NCBI GenBank assembly: GCA_963169105.1
Contig: OY720634.1
Coordinates: 154,635,584-154,699,583, forward strand
Reading direction: 5' to 3'
Length of the DNA stretch: 64,000 nucleotides
Origin: Ceriagrion tenellum
Lineage: Eukaryota; Arthropoda; Insecta; Odonata; Coenagrionidae
In this document: positions 35,172 to 45,174 of the stretch, piece after piece
Numbering within the stretch: position 1 is the stretch's first letter
Layout: every line of letters begins with the position of its first letter
The notes under the pieces: model-generated
Seen by the model: the letters and a program-made list of their open reading frames with translations, nothing else
Databases searched by the model: none
Told to the model about the DNA's origin: nothing
Made by a program: the position numbers and the translations under genes

Positions 35172-35468
35172 CCCTTTGAGTAGTACAAAGGTACATGTAC
35201 GTCCTAGGGCCTCCTGGCCATCTGGATACGATCGTACATGTGCGTCCTGTAAGCTTGAGCTAGAGCAGTAATGGCGTACATATACGTCTCCTTTTGAGAA
35301 GCATAGTAGCACTTGTCGCCATCTTTGCCGGAGTCTGGTCAGAATAATTATTACTATGAAGTATCTCTGAAGAGTGCTACCATCTATATTATTATACTAG
35401 TCACTGCGTTCTCAAAAAAACTCACTCCTGGGGGTCAGCCAGCAGAAAAAAACTCACTACTCACAGGG
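35172..35468. mobile_element. piggyBac-like MITE, 297 bp
   Basis: The left end is TTAA (35168-35171) then CCCTTTGAGTAGT. The right end, reverse-complemented, is TTAG then CCCTGTGAGTAGT. The terminal repeat matches at 12 of 13 bases, with the TTAA target eroded to CTAA on the right. The interior has three related copies of a GTACATGTACGTCC-like word and no coding capacity. The CCCTTTNAGT start is shared with elements at 47836 and 51646. Confidence 0.6.
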
Positions 35469-36763
35469 CTAATCCGATTAAGAATCGACAACTGTCATGT
35501 AAATCGGTAATTGACCTTGTTCATCGAGTTGATAGACCTCGGTATCTTTATAAAGTATCCATATCAGTCCAGTCGACTTCACACCGAGACATCATTTAGT
35601 CGTACATTTCCACCCCTTTGGGAAGTGAGGTCGGTCGCGCCCGTGCGGGAGGAGGGGAGGCAGGAGAAAGGGGAAGCGGGGAAGAGTGGGGAGTAGAACG
35701 GCTGCGGATGCATGATGGATGGAGAAATCAGAGATGGGGAAGGGAGGACGAACGATAGACGCGCCAAAGTGTAGTATCTTCCCATGTCCTCTTCGGCAGC
35801 CCTCCCTCCCACTTCACGCCACGGATGGCGAACGGGTATGCCTCGTACGTGTCGGTGCGCGGTTGAGGGGGAACGAAACGAAACGAAAACACGATTAAAA
35901 ATAAAAGAATGACGAGGAATCGCGACAGCGCTCGGGCATGCGCACTAAACGAATCCACTCCATCTGCCGGGAGGGAAGGGTCGGTTGAGTTCGCGCGGTA
36001 GATGCCCTGCATACGACATTCATACGACTGCGTGACAGGTGGGAAGTGAAAATGAGAGCTGGGGAATTGGAAAGAACACCCACCCGGCGCGGCGGCGGTG
36101 GAGTGCCTTCTTCTTTATCTCACGAGTGGGAGGATAGCGGGAGAAAAAAGGGCGCAAGAGAAGCTAGGAGACAGCTTGAGGAAGTTTTACAGGATATTGC
36201 CTTAGATGCAATAAATTTAACCATGATTCGGCAACTTTTGAAAAACGTGTCCTCTGTTTGAATAGGCAACTTAATCCTGACTTTCCTCGTTATCTTCTTC
36301 GCAAATGGAACTGGGGAAAGTCGGTGTTTTTGACGAGACTGGGCAAACCGTAGGAGGGGGGGGGGTATTTTTATTCTGCCACATAAAACGCCATTTTCAC
36401 GGAAAAGTTTTTTGGAAAGAACAGTGAATGGTGGCAAATTGTAGACACCAATTCACATTAGTCTTAGTGAATAACTACAGGAACTGGTCAACATCCGTCA
36501 GTTCCATACAAAGAGGCACTTCGAGCTAAAAAAAACTGCCAATTAAAAAGTAATATTCGTCTAATAATTATAAGTATTATGTCCCTTAATTTTCTCATTC
36601 CATAAAGGGGAGGAAGAGGAAAGGTTTTAAGTACGGAATTAATAAGGGTAGGGCGTACTCTGAGATGAAGAAAGAACTATTATTGGTTGATAGCTTCCAG
36701 CATATTGTCAAATCCAGGGGGTTTTACTGGTCATCACGGTAGTAATCCAAAGGTTGTGCTTGG
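35469..36763. other. Spacer with GC-rich part
   Basis: 35600-36120 is GC- and CpG-richer, with a purine run followed by overlapping frames on both strands. A G run lies at 36354-36365. No gene was recognised; it could be a CpG-rich regulatory region, but nothing proves it. Confidence 0.4.
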
Positions 36764-37450
36764 AATAGATAGATAGATATTTATTTAATCAATGTGCAGA
36801 AGGACTCACAGTCCTACGAGAGTACAATACAAACATTGGACTATGTAAAAAAATAAAGTAAGTTCAGTTCCATCCGCAAATAATAAAAATTAGTCAAATA
36901 TTGATTGCACCATCATGAAAACAGAAAAATAATAAGAAAATAATATAACAACATAAAATACAGAAATCCAGAGACAAAATATTTTCGAGCATGGTGTTGG
37001 AAGGTTTTGACAGAGATGCAGTTAGTGACTGTGAACTGAATCCAGAAAGCACCTCTTTCTTTTTCAGTTCGGTGTTGAGGGACCCTTAGCATATCTGGAT
37101 TCCTGAGAGGGCGACTGTGAATGGTGTGAACAAAAGAAAGCTTATTGTACAGATAGGAAGGTGTCTTGGTATACATAATCTTTGTAGAGTAGTGGGTGTG
37201 GAGGAGTGGGTGGGTGAAGAGAGGAAACGTCTGGAGGAGATTGGGACGTGGAAGCGTAAGTGATTGGAATCGATATAGAGGAAGAAACGGACGCTGAAGA
37301 CCGTGATTGAGTGGAATATAGTGAGCAGACGAAAAGGGGAAGAAAATGAATGAGCTCAGTGGAAAGGAGGAAGGGTATGAGGAAGAGGCTAAGACGAACA
37401 AGGAGACTGTGCTAGGTGATAGTCGTCTGTAAAAATCTATAGGATCCTTG
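36764..37450 (-). pseudogene. LINE C-terminal and 3' tail fragment
   Basis: The minus-strand frame includes YNKLSFVHTIHSRPLRNPDM and LRVPQHRTEKERGAFWIQFT, then CISVKTFQHHARKYFV. This resembles the final segment of CR1/Jockey-type ORF2 proteins, where an RNP..LR.P.TRTE..K.SF block precedes the stop. The 3' tail ends in TTTATTTAATC and a TATC simple repeat at 36764-36779. The RT core is absent. Clade is uncertain. Confidence 0.55.
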
Positions 37451-38129
37451 CTATCTATTGGTGCCTTAAGCGGTGAATAACGTTGCCATATAATTGTCAT
37501 TTTAAACATTGCCCTACGTGTTTTTTTAAGCGATACAAAGTAAAAATAAATTTAGCATTTATTTTGAGTCGTGAATCTGCGGTGGAAATTCCTCAACCCT
37601 TTCGATACCAACGGTACACATTGACCACAGCAAATATCAGCCAAATAAATAACTGTCGCAAAAAGTAACAGCAGATTCCGAGAAATAAATAAAATGTATG
37701 TAAAAAGTAAATAGAATTACTCCCCGCACGTTGCACCAGCCGAAAATTACGGAAATAAATCAGTCAGGAGACAAACAAATGGTTCAAATAGAGACTGGGT
37801 GTGCTCTACGCGGGCGAGTCACAGACCAAGCCGGTTTTTGTTAATGTTTTGATTATTTTGTTGATATTTTCTGCGTATTTTATCTGTAGCCCAACCTACT
37901 TAAGGCATCTTTACACGGTACATTTATTGTACAAATGAATGGGTTATATATTGTACAAGAAACTGAATGGAATTAGAGCAGGTTGTATTTCCCATTCAGT
38001 CATTCGGACAATCATACAATTTGCCACTTTACACTATCGTGTAAGCCGTAATCGTATGGTATTACACATTAGAACTTAATATAATGGCCTACATAACCCA
38101 GAATGGAATTCTTTGACATTGAATTTAGG
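37451..38129. other. Spacer with weak inverted repeat
   Basis: TTTACACGGTACA near 37910 and TTACACTATCGTGTAA near 38030 hint at a small inverted-repeat element. The pairing is too poor to call. Confidence 0.35.
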
Positions 38130-38560
38130 ATGAGGCCTCAACGTCTTTGCGTCGTGGAGACATTCGTCCAAACGCCGTCGTCCTCTCTCGCTCGTGCATC
38201 GCCGTGCAGCGACGCGACGTGTCTTCTCCTGCCCCTCGCGGCGGCCTTAGGGCGAGTCATCCGTGTCTCGGGGCCCGCGGGCTGCTTCGCAAGTCGTGAC
38301 GGGGAGGAGCGGACGACGAGGAGGAGAAGGCCTTGACCCCGAGCGTCCGCAGCCACGAAGGTCGCCTCGCTCAGCGTGGCCGCGCGTTTCCGACCTTTCC
38401 CAGCGTACCAAACGATACGTTCCCTCGACTCCCCTCCCTGCTCGTCCGGTATCTCTCGGTTTTTGGCACGGCGGTGCAGCCGTGAGCGCGCGGAGCTGTT
38501 CCAAACCATGAAGAGTGACGAGGGGACAACGAAGAGAAGGAAAGTCAGGGGAAGGGTAGG
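38130..38560. promoter_or_regulatory. CpG-rich island-like stretch
   Basis: About 430 bases are strikingly GC- and CpG-rich compared with the AT-rich surroundings (for example CCCTCGCGGCGGCC and GTGGCCGCGCG). Open frames of around 100 codons exist on both strands, as GC-rich DNA predicts, and none resembles a known protein. It could be a CpG-island promoter of an unseen gene or a GC-rich repeat. Confidence 0.3.
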
Positions 38561-38589
38561 AGGACGGTTGGAGCGGATTCAATGCATTT

Positions 38590-38830
38590 ACATCTACATC
38601 TACGTCATACCCTGCGAGCCACCCAAAGGGTGTGTGGCAGGGGGTGTTTCCACACCAGGCATGCATGAATGATACGGTAGAACACCGAAATTATATCGAA
38701 ACCAGCGTACCATATATGCAACGTGCCAATTAAAAATCTACTAACCACCAAGCATTCTATCGTCTATCGTTCCAACATGCAAGGGACACAAAGACTGCCA
38801 CTACAGATTCAAAATATCATGCATAAATAA
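38590..38830 (-). mobile_element. LINE 3' UTR fragment (family ending CATACCCT)
   Basis: This is the reverse complement of the segment at about 48220-48440. Shared words include ATTCATGCATGCCTG, GGTGTTCT, CCTTGCATGT and the end GGGTATGACGTAGATG. This is the non-coding end of a non-LTR element. The terminal TAGATGTAGATG repeat is the usual 3' tail of this family. Confidence 0.75.
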
Positions 38831-38936
38831 GAGCATCAATATAAACATCACATAATTGGCGGGTGCATTGATGTACGCATATCGATGAATACTTTAAGAT
38901 GAGAACTTTAAGTTAACTTTTCGTCAAGTAAAGCCA
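38831..38936. other. Non-coding spacer
   Basis: Nothing seen. Confidence 0.4.
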
Positions 38937-39125
38937 TAAAAGCTATATGGCAGCGATAGTAGGCCAAATAATTGGAATATTGAGGATAATGGAACATTTT
39001 ATGAGATTTATCTCGGCCCAATGATTCTCTACGGTGAAAAAGAGAAAGATAAAAGGCAAGAAACGCTGTAAGAGTAGATAACATACCTTCGAAGAATTTA
39101 GATATATAGGTAGACAAGCTTTTTT
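38937..39125 (+). pseudogene. Diverged fragment of the LINE at 23105-25515
   Basis: GGCAGCGATAGTAGGCCAAA, AAAAGGCAAGAAACGCTGTA and ATAGGTAGACAAGCTTTTTT follow the same order and spacing as GACAGCGATAGTAGACCAGC, AAGGCAAAAAAAGCTGTAAG and ACAGGTAGGCAAGCTTTTTC at 24168-24370. The fragment is short and has internal deletions. Confidence 0.7.
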
Positions 39126-40288
39126 CAAACCTATAGGATCTACTGGATCTATTTTATAGAGTTTGAAATGGTGTTTAACAGACTGAGGCCAACTATAGGT
39201 CGCGGGGTTAAGCACGAGTGGGGCTGAAGGGCTGCGGGTCGCCCGCGCTCTGAACAGTGGAGCAAAGTTCGCAGTTTAACTTTCCTCATAATGTGTTTCA
39301 TATGCTTGTTCCATCAATAATCGTCCTTGACAATTATTCCGATCTGATGCTCTCTTCACTACTGTCCTACAATCGGCTGAGTTTACGTCGCATCTTCATG
39401 AAACATCTTTAACCCCCAGCTATTCGTTGGACTCGTTGTAGATTTTGACTATCTATTTAATATTCATAATTCTTCTGTTTTGCAATATTTCGATCGCTTT
39501 CGGTTTCATTGATTACATTTTGAATGCTTACGTTGATCATTGATTACGTAGACTATGATTGCAAATCAATTCTGAGTTTGGTTTGAGGCAGCTCTGTACT
39601 TTAAACTCCTCTCGGCCGAACGATTTACTTATTTTTATACTCTTCGTGTTTTATGAGAGGTCTACTCATCTAAGAAAGTTCAATTACAGATGGAACACCA
39701 ATACAAATTTTTTACAGTTCTTGCCTCCATGCATGATTTTTTCTTCGCATTAGTATTCGTCCTGTTCCTCATCCTCCCATTCACAAACCCCGTTTTTTTC
39801 CTCCCTATTCCCTGCTTATCTGACACCCTAGCCTCTTTCACCTCGCCTCATCACCTTAGTTTCATTAGGATTCATCTCCATTCTGTATCTATCGAATAGA
39901 TTTTCTTTTGCATCAGCCAATTTATACAACTAAATGGATATTTGGAAAACTGATACTGGGTCACCAACTGTTCAAAACCGACTCAATTAGTTTCTCTCCT
40001 CCTTTTTTCCCGGCATCTAACCCTTTCGATGCTTTGCTCACCATCTCTTTGGAATGATTGTCAAAATGCGACGGCAGCAGCTGGGCTGCTTGTTTAACCC
40101 CCAGAAGATTCACCTCCCTGTCTCTCACTTAAACCCCTCTCACTTCTGTCGTCTGCGCTTCTAATCTTACAGGCTTCAAATTTGGAGTCAATGCTTTCAT
40201 CCACTTCCGTTTTCATTCGTCACTCTCGTATTGTAGGGTCTGAATCTTTCCCGGCTTATGTTTTTATGTAATGTGTGTAATAATTAGA
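39126..40288. other. Non-coding spacer
   Basis: Nothing supportable was seen. Confidence 0.45.
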
Positions 40289-40423
40289 ATGAAGAGTTCT
40301 CGGGTTTCCAGCCGGCTAGGCCGGGAATTTCCAGATTCACCCTGAAGACGATGGTAGACCACGTCATCGAAACGTCGTTGCAGTTAAAACCATTACCCGG
40401 CTGGAAACCCGAGAACTCTTCAT
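40289..40423 (+). repeat. 135-bp palindromic element with 27-bp perfect TIRs and hammerhead-like core
   Basis: Positions 40289-40315 and 40397-40423 are perfect inverted repeats of 27 bases (ATGAAGAGTTCTCGG...CCGG). An additional GGCCGGG/CCCGG follows inside. The centre carries CTGAAGA at 40342-40348, a GATG/CATC stem and GAAAC at 40369-40373. Size, symmetry and core placement parallel the element at 5561-5714, although the arm sequences differ. No coding capacity. Confidence 0.75.
40342..40373 (+). ncRNA. Hammerhead-like core, best preserved in the window
   Basis: CTGAAGA, one unpaired C, stem GATG (40350-40353) with CATC (40365-40368), then GAAAC followed by GTC. The order and bases match the hammerhead core CUGANGA-stem II-GAAA. 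The single unpaired base before stem II and the lack of an obvious stem III are departures. Cleavage activity cannot be judged from sequence alone. Confidence 0.35.
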
Positions 40424-41129
40424 CACTCCTGTATCTTCCGTTGTTTTCCCAGTCCATGCCAATGTCTACTACTTTTTTCGAGTCGACCCAACAAAGAAAG
40501 CTTCCTCTCAACGCATCATAGCTTTACTCTAGATTCCTCAACATACTTCGGATGTCATCGCCGTCGTATTCATTTTCTATTGATTCTTCATAATAAAATA
40601 CGAAAATTAAGAAGACACATACAATTTCACGAAAAAGTGTGGGAAAGTAATGTCCCCGCGTGGGAAAAACGCGTGGGTATTATGGTTTGGCGGAGAGAGA
40701 AGGGGGAGGAGAGTCGCCGGAATGAGAGGAGAAATGCGTGGGACGAAAGTGCTCGCAGCAGCTCGGATGCACAAGAGGACGGACGGGAGGAGGGAAAAAC
40801 AAAGTAGTCGGGAATAGGGAATTTCCCTTTTTATGCATTCCTCGCCCCTTCTCTCGTCGTCGCCCGGCGAGGAGAGGAATCGTCTCTCCCACGGAGTGGC
40901 GACTTCTGCGCGCGCAGAGTGTCTCTACCCACGCACCGCTGCGCAGTCCCTCCGCAAGCGGGACACGCAAACGCCTCGATCAGGTCGAGATGAAGTCAAG
41001 ACGGGGAGGCTCTCTCTTCTCCACTCTTCCCTTCTCCCTCTCTGCTTCTCTTGCCTCCATTACCCCTCGAGCACGCATTTCATTGTGGGTGGGTGCGGAT
41101 AGAGTTGGACCGATGAGATGAGATGAATA
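40424..41129. other. Spacer with CpG-rich stretch
   Basis: 40690-41110 is GC- and CpG-rich with several overlapping frames and no recognisable protein. It may be a CpG-rich regulatory or repeat segment. Confidence 0.4.
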
Positions 41130-41725
41130 TGGGATCCGTACGAGGAAGGTTTGATAAAAGAATTAGAGCGTGTGCAAAGGAGATCCGCTAGATTTTTTTA
41201 AATGCCGTTACGATAATTGTATAAATGTTACGAGTTTAATAGAAGAACTAGGATGGGAATTACTATCAGAACGCAGGTTAAAATTTAAGTTAAACCTTTT
41301 AAGTAAATTCGAAACCAATTTGTTCACAGATGAGGTTAGATATATATTGAGAACCCCTGCGTATTATGCTAGGTTTGATCAGATTAACAAGGTTAGAGGA
41401 TTAGAGATTGTCGTACCGATAGATTTAAAATGTCAATTTTCCCGCGTACCATAAGAGAGAACAATAGGCAGCGTAGGAAAGGGATAGGTAGGTGAAATAT
41501 AGTTAGAGTAGTCTGTAGTGCATGACGCAAGTAATAACAAACAATAATCCCTTTCTTATTATGTAGATACTATCCATCTAGCTGCATGTGTCCCTATTAT
41601 CTAGCATGTCTCCATTAAATATCCAAGTTGCATGTCAATAGTGAATGTTTGGTGATCTTCACCCCCTACCACGCACCCTCGTGGTGGCTCGCAGGGTATT
41701 ACGTAGATGTAGATGCAGATGAAGG
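41130..41725 (+). pseudogene. LINE ORF2 C-terminus plus 3' UTR
   Basis: The frame at 41170-41451 gives DFFKCRYDNCINVTSLIEEL, GWELLSERRLKFKLNLLSKF, EVRYILRTPAYYARFDQINK and DLKCQFSRVP. This is the characteristic last ~90 residues of a CR1/Jockey-type non-LTR ORF2 (CRYD..V..L..ELGWE..R..R..). About 280 bases of non-coding 3' end follow, closing with CGCAGGGTATTACGTAGATG and a TAGATGCAGATG tail. It is the same family as 47960-48440 and is 5' truncated at about 41130. Confidence 0.8.
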
Positions 41726-42669
41726 GGATCTGCCTTTCGGCCAGCGCAGGCCATGTGTTCGACTGCACCGGAGAGAGCAAGGGACGGATGCGAACGGGGA
41801 AGGCGAGTCTATTAGTATCAGCGTCAACGCATTGTGCGACTCCGAGGCCGATGAAAATGCGGAAATCACTCTATCCCCCTCCACGCTTCCTCGACGTCTC
41901 CTTCCCACTGCTCTTTAAAAGTCATTCGCAGAGCATCACAGCCAAGTCCGATCATTTCCGCGTGCAATGCAATGACATCCTTCCAATCCCAAGGGTAGCT
42001 TTGGAGGGATTTGCTCTTGTCATAACTAAGGGCCATTCTATAGAATGACACTTGAGTGGAGATTTTTCCCAAACCTCACTCATACTCTACTCGGTGGCTA
42101 CTTTGGTATAAAAATACGTCACTCGAGTGACGATGCTCCCTTGGAATCCACTCAGAAACAAGTGACCCGCGTTAGTGACTCAAGTGCCCTCTCATTTAGA
42201 GGGGGCAGTTTTCAAGATGTCGTCCACAATCACCTGGCATATTTAAAATGAAATTTTGGACGCAAAATCCCGGAAACCAATTTTTAAAAAAGTGGGAGGG
42301 AATTTTCAATATGAAGACCATTGCATACTGCGGGGCTGTCAAGAACAATATGGAATAAGTACAATGTAGCAGCTGTCTCGTGTGACCCAAGTTCTGTGGA
42401 AATATTTACGTTTTTAGAGCTCCCGTTGTAAACCTTTGTACCATTCCCAAATAGGAGGGTGTGCGATCCGTGTGTAGAGTATTCGTTACTATCCATCGTC
42501 GATGTTTTTACTTAGTTGAACAGATCTCGGATTCCATATTCATATCAATTGCGTTGGTTGGCATTGTATTTAGTTGGCTCGGTGTCTCTGAACGTTATGA
42601 AAGTTTTCTAAGTTGTGAAAGACTGTTTTTGCTGACCAATAACGTTCAAAAAACCCTACTTTTTTTTTG
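41726..42669. other. Non-coding spacer
   Basis: No gene was recognised. A perfect 14-base palindrome GTCACTCGAGTGAC lies near 42118. Confidence 0.45.
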
Positions 42670-42868
42670 CTTGCCGGGCGATTCTGTTGGCCCCTATGTC
42701 CCCGGAATCCCGATAGGCTACTGAGCCTGTCATCAGGTTTTCCAGGGACCGGACCAAAGAACTTGACACACATCCATGCCCTGGGTGGTGAAAAACCCAC
42801 CCAGGCGGGAGTCGAACCCGCGACCCTCGGATTAGGAGGCGAGGACTTTACCCCGCCGCCACCGGGGC
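42670..42868 (-). mobile_element. tRNA-derived SINE (family 1 head, different tail, copy C)
   Basis: The minus-strand head is GGTGGCGGCGGGGTAAAGTC and the B box is GCGGGTTCGACTCCCGCC, as in copies A and B. The body after GGCATGGATGTGTGTCAAG diverges into CCTGATGACAGGCTCAGTAG then CCTATCGGGATTCC, unlike the tails at 7090 and 29493. The head is therefore shared by at least two SINE subfamilies. Confidence 0.8.
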
Positions 42869-45174
42869 ACGAAGTATTCTTTTTAGTGATTGTGATTGTG
42901 CTGCATCGCTGCATCATCTGTGCAGTCATATACTTTTACCTCTCTACTACTACATGTAAGCAAACTTATTCTTTCCAATGCCTGAGTGATGATGATATAC
43001 GAGCTTCTCTGCATTGCATTTACTGCCATTCTATGCAAACAGTTATGAAAGACCCATCCAACAGAGTGGGTAGGTAAAGATATTAAGTAGTGGATACAAA
43101 CAGCTGGGCATTTTAATGTCCATTAATGCCTTACTTACCCCGACAGGTGACGTATGGATTGGTATATATTGAGTTCCTTAAGTTCATTAGTCATTTTTGA
43201 GGTTTCAGTTATAGATTACCCTAATGTAATATTCTGTAATCGCGGCATTTCCTTTAAAGGGTGATGCCCTGTACAGATGCTTTCATTAATAATGAGTTGA
43301 TAAATGAATATTACGGATTTATATGACAATTTAAATAATACTTTCAATATATATTCCGAGTACTTCTTCCTTAGGCTCTATATCTGTTTCACTATTCCCC
43401 AGTAAAAATAAATATTTTTGATTACCTTGGTTGATTCATTGATAGTAAAAATAACTAGAAATTGTGAGCCTAATGGTGAGTTTTAATTTGAAGATTGTCT
43501 GTCTCTCACAATATAAGGTCTTCAATGAGGTACAATTGACACTTATGTTGTGAAAAGTATTGTAAGACTGCTGCAGAACTTGCCCCATTATTTTTCATAA
43601 GAAAATACATTTTGTATTTAAGAAGTGAGACTAGAATTTTGTTGACAACTTAAATTTCTTATTTTATAAATATTAGTGGTGAATGTTTATATTAGGAATA
43701 GTTATTAAATTTTATTTATGACCTTTACTGCTGAAAATTTTACATATCAATTGCTTATATTGGTAACTTCAATAGGCCGATTTCACTCTAACTATATGGG
43801 TTAAAACTATTGAATGATATGCTTCAATGAAGTTTGAACATTTAAAACAGCGCTATACGCAAGGCCTTAGATAAATGTTAAGTCCCACATTAGGCTGAAT
43901 CAAACTCCAAGTATGCCAATCACTTCGGTGAGATTTCTTAATAGTGTCAATTTAAAGAAATCTTTTTCTATACGTATTTAAAAGCTAATGAGAATGAAAA
44001 CATCAACAAACAAGATAAAATACAGTAGTTGGGTACATTTTTATTAAAATGTTGTCTTCAACCGTTAATTAATTGGCTTAGACCACTTCAAATTATCACA
44101 CGGACCTGTCACTGATTCATGAACACATATTAACTCAGTAGGACTGTGGTAACCAGTGGAATGCAGAGGCGTTTTAGAGAATAAATGCCATTTATGGGGC
44201 TCTTCATTTACGTTATCGTATTAACATTTATTTTCTCCCTTGAGTCTTATTTAACACTTATTTTTCTCCCATATTTTATACCTGGATAAATATTCATTTC
44301 TTGTCATGGATGAAATCATATCCTAGGTAAGATTTCCACAAACCATTGGCAGATTATTTCTTGGAGCCTTACTTTTTGTGACAACTCATTGAACTTTATA
44401 TGAAAACTTTCTTTGTGGGGATTGGGTGATCCTAGATAGAGTTTGTGACATTAAAACGGTTCGTTGTAAGTTTGCATTAATCCTTAGAGTTCCTCTCGCA
44501 TATAGCGACTCTTCCATCCATTTCTTTTAATCTCCAATCTCTGTCAGTGTACCCTCTCCCATCTTTAGTTTGTATACAATTGAAGGTGTCTGCTAGATAT
44601 CATTTCAAATTCCTATTGCCTACTAATTTTTTTTACACAATCGTATCCCTCTTCACTGTTGACTCTATAGATATTGTACGTACATGCATATTGAAGGATG
44701 TGGCTGAAAAATGTCTCTCGATATTCTAATTTCCTCCCTCTTTCAATCCTCCATCCTATTCCAACACAGATTCATTAAAATTACTCTGAATACGTAAGGT
44801 ATTTGAGAATTAAGAGTTTTGCTGATTTTATTAATATGCCCATCTTTTATTGCAAATTGAGAGATAGGACGGGTATATTGGATGCGACAACCTTAGGCTT
44901 ATTTAATGCCAAAATGATGAATTAATTAAGTACCGTGAACGCAATTATCATACCCAACATGAGCCCATCAAATGGCTGGGAAATCTATACCAATATATTA
45001 ATCAGATAGATAAATACAATTAAACAGCGAAAATGTATTTCTTTGTATTTGCTTTATGACTGCAACAATGTAGATGCAGCGCCCTCTACCTTCCTGTCAC
45101 AATGTTCCTGATAGTTTACCGTTCAGTTTGAACCCAACTTCCTTCGAGGTTCTTAACAATTGTGCCTTGTCTTC
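42869..45174. other. Long AT-rich spacer
   Basis: No gene, repeat boundary or RNA gene could be supported. Confidence 0.5.

Noticed and set aside
37905..38060. MITE with TTTACACG ends
   Set aside because: Inverted pairing is patchy and several alternative alignments are equally poor.
38138..38666. Overlapping 100-140 codon frames on both strands as a host gene
   Set aside because: GC-rich DNA has few stop codons, and the translations are low in complexity and resemble no family.
40020..40050. piggyBac-like end TAACCCTTTCGATGC
   Set aside because: No partner end or second TTAA was found.
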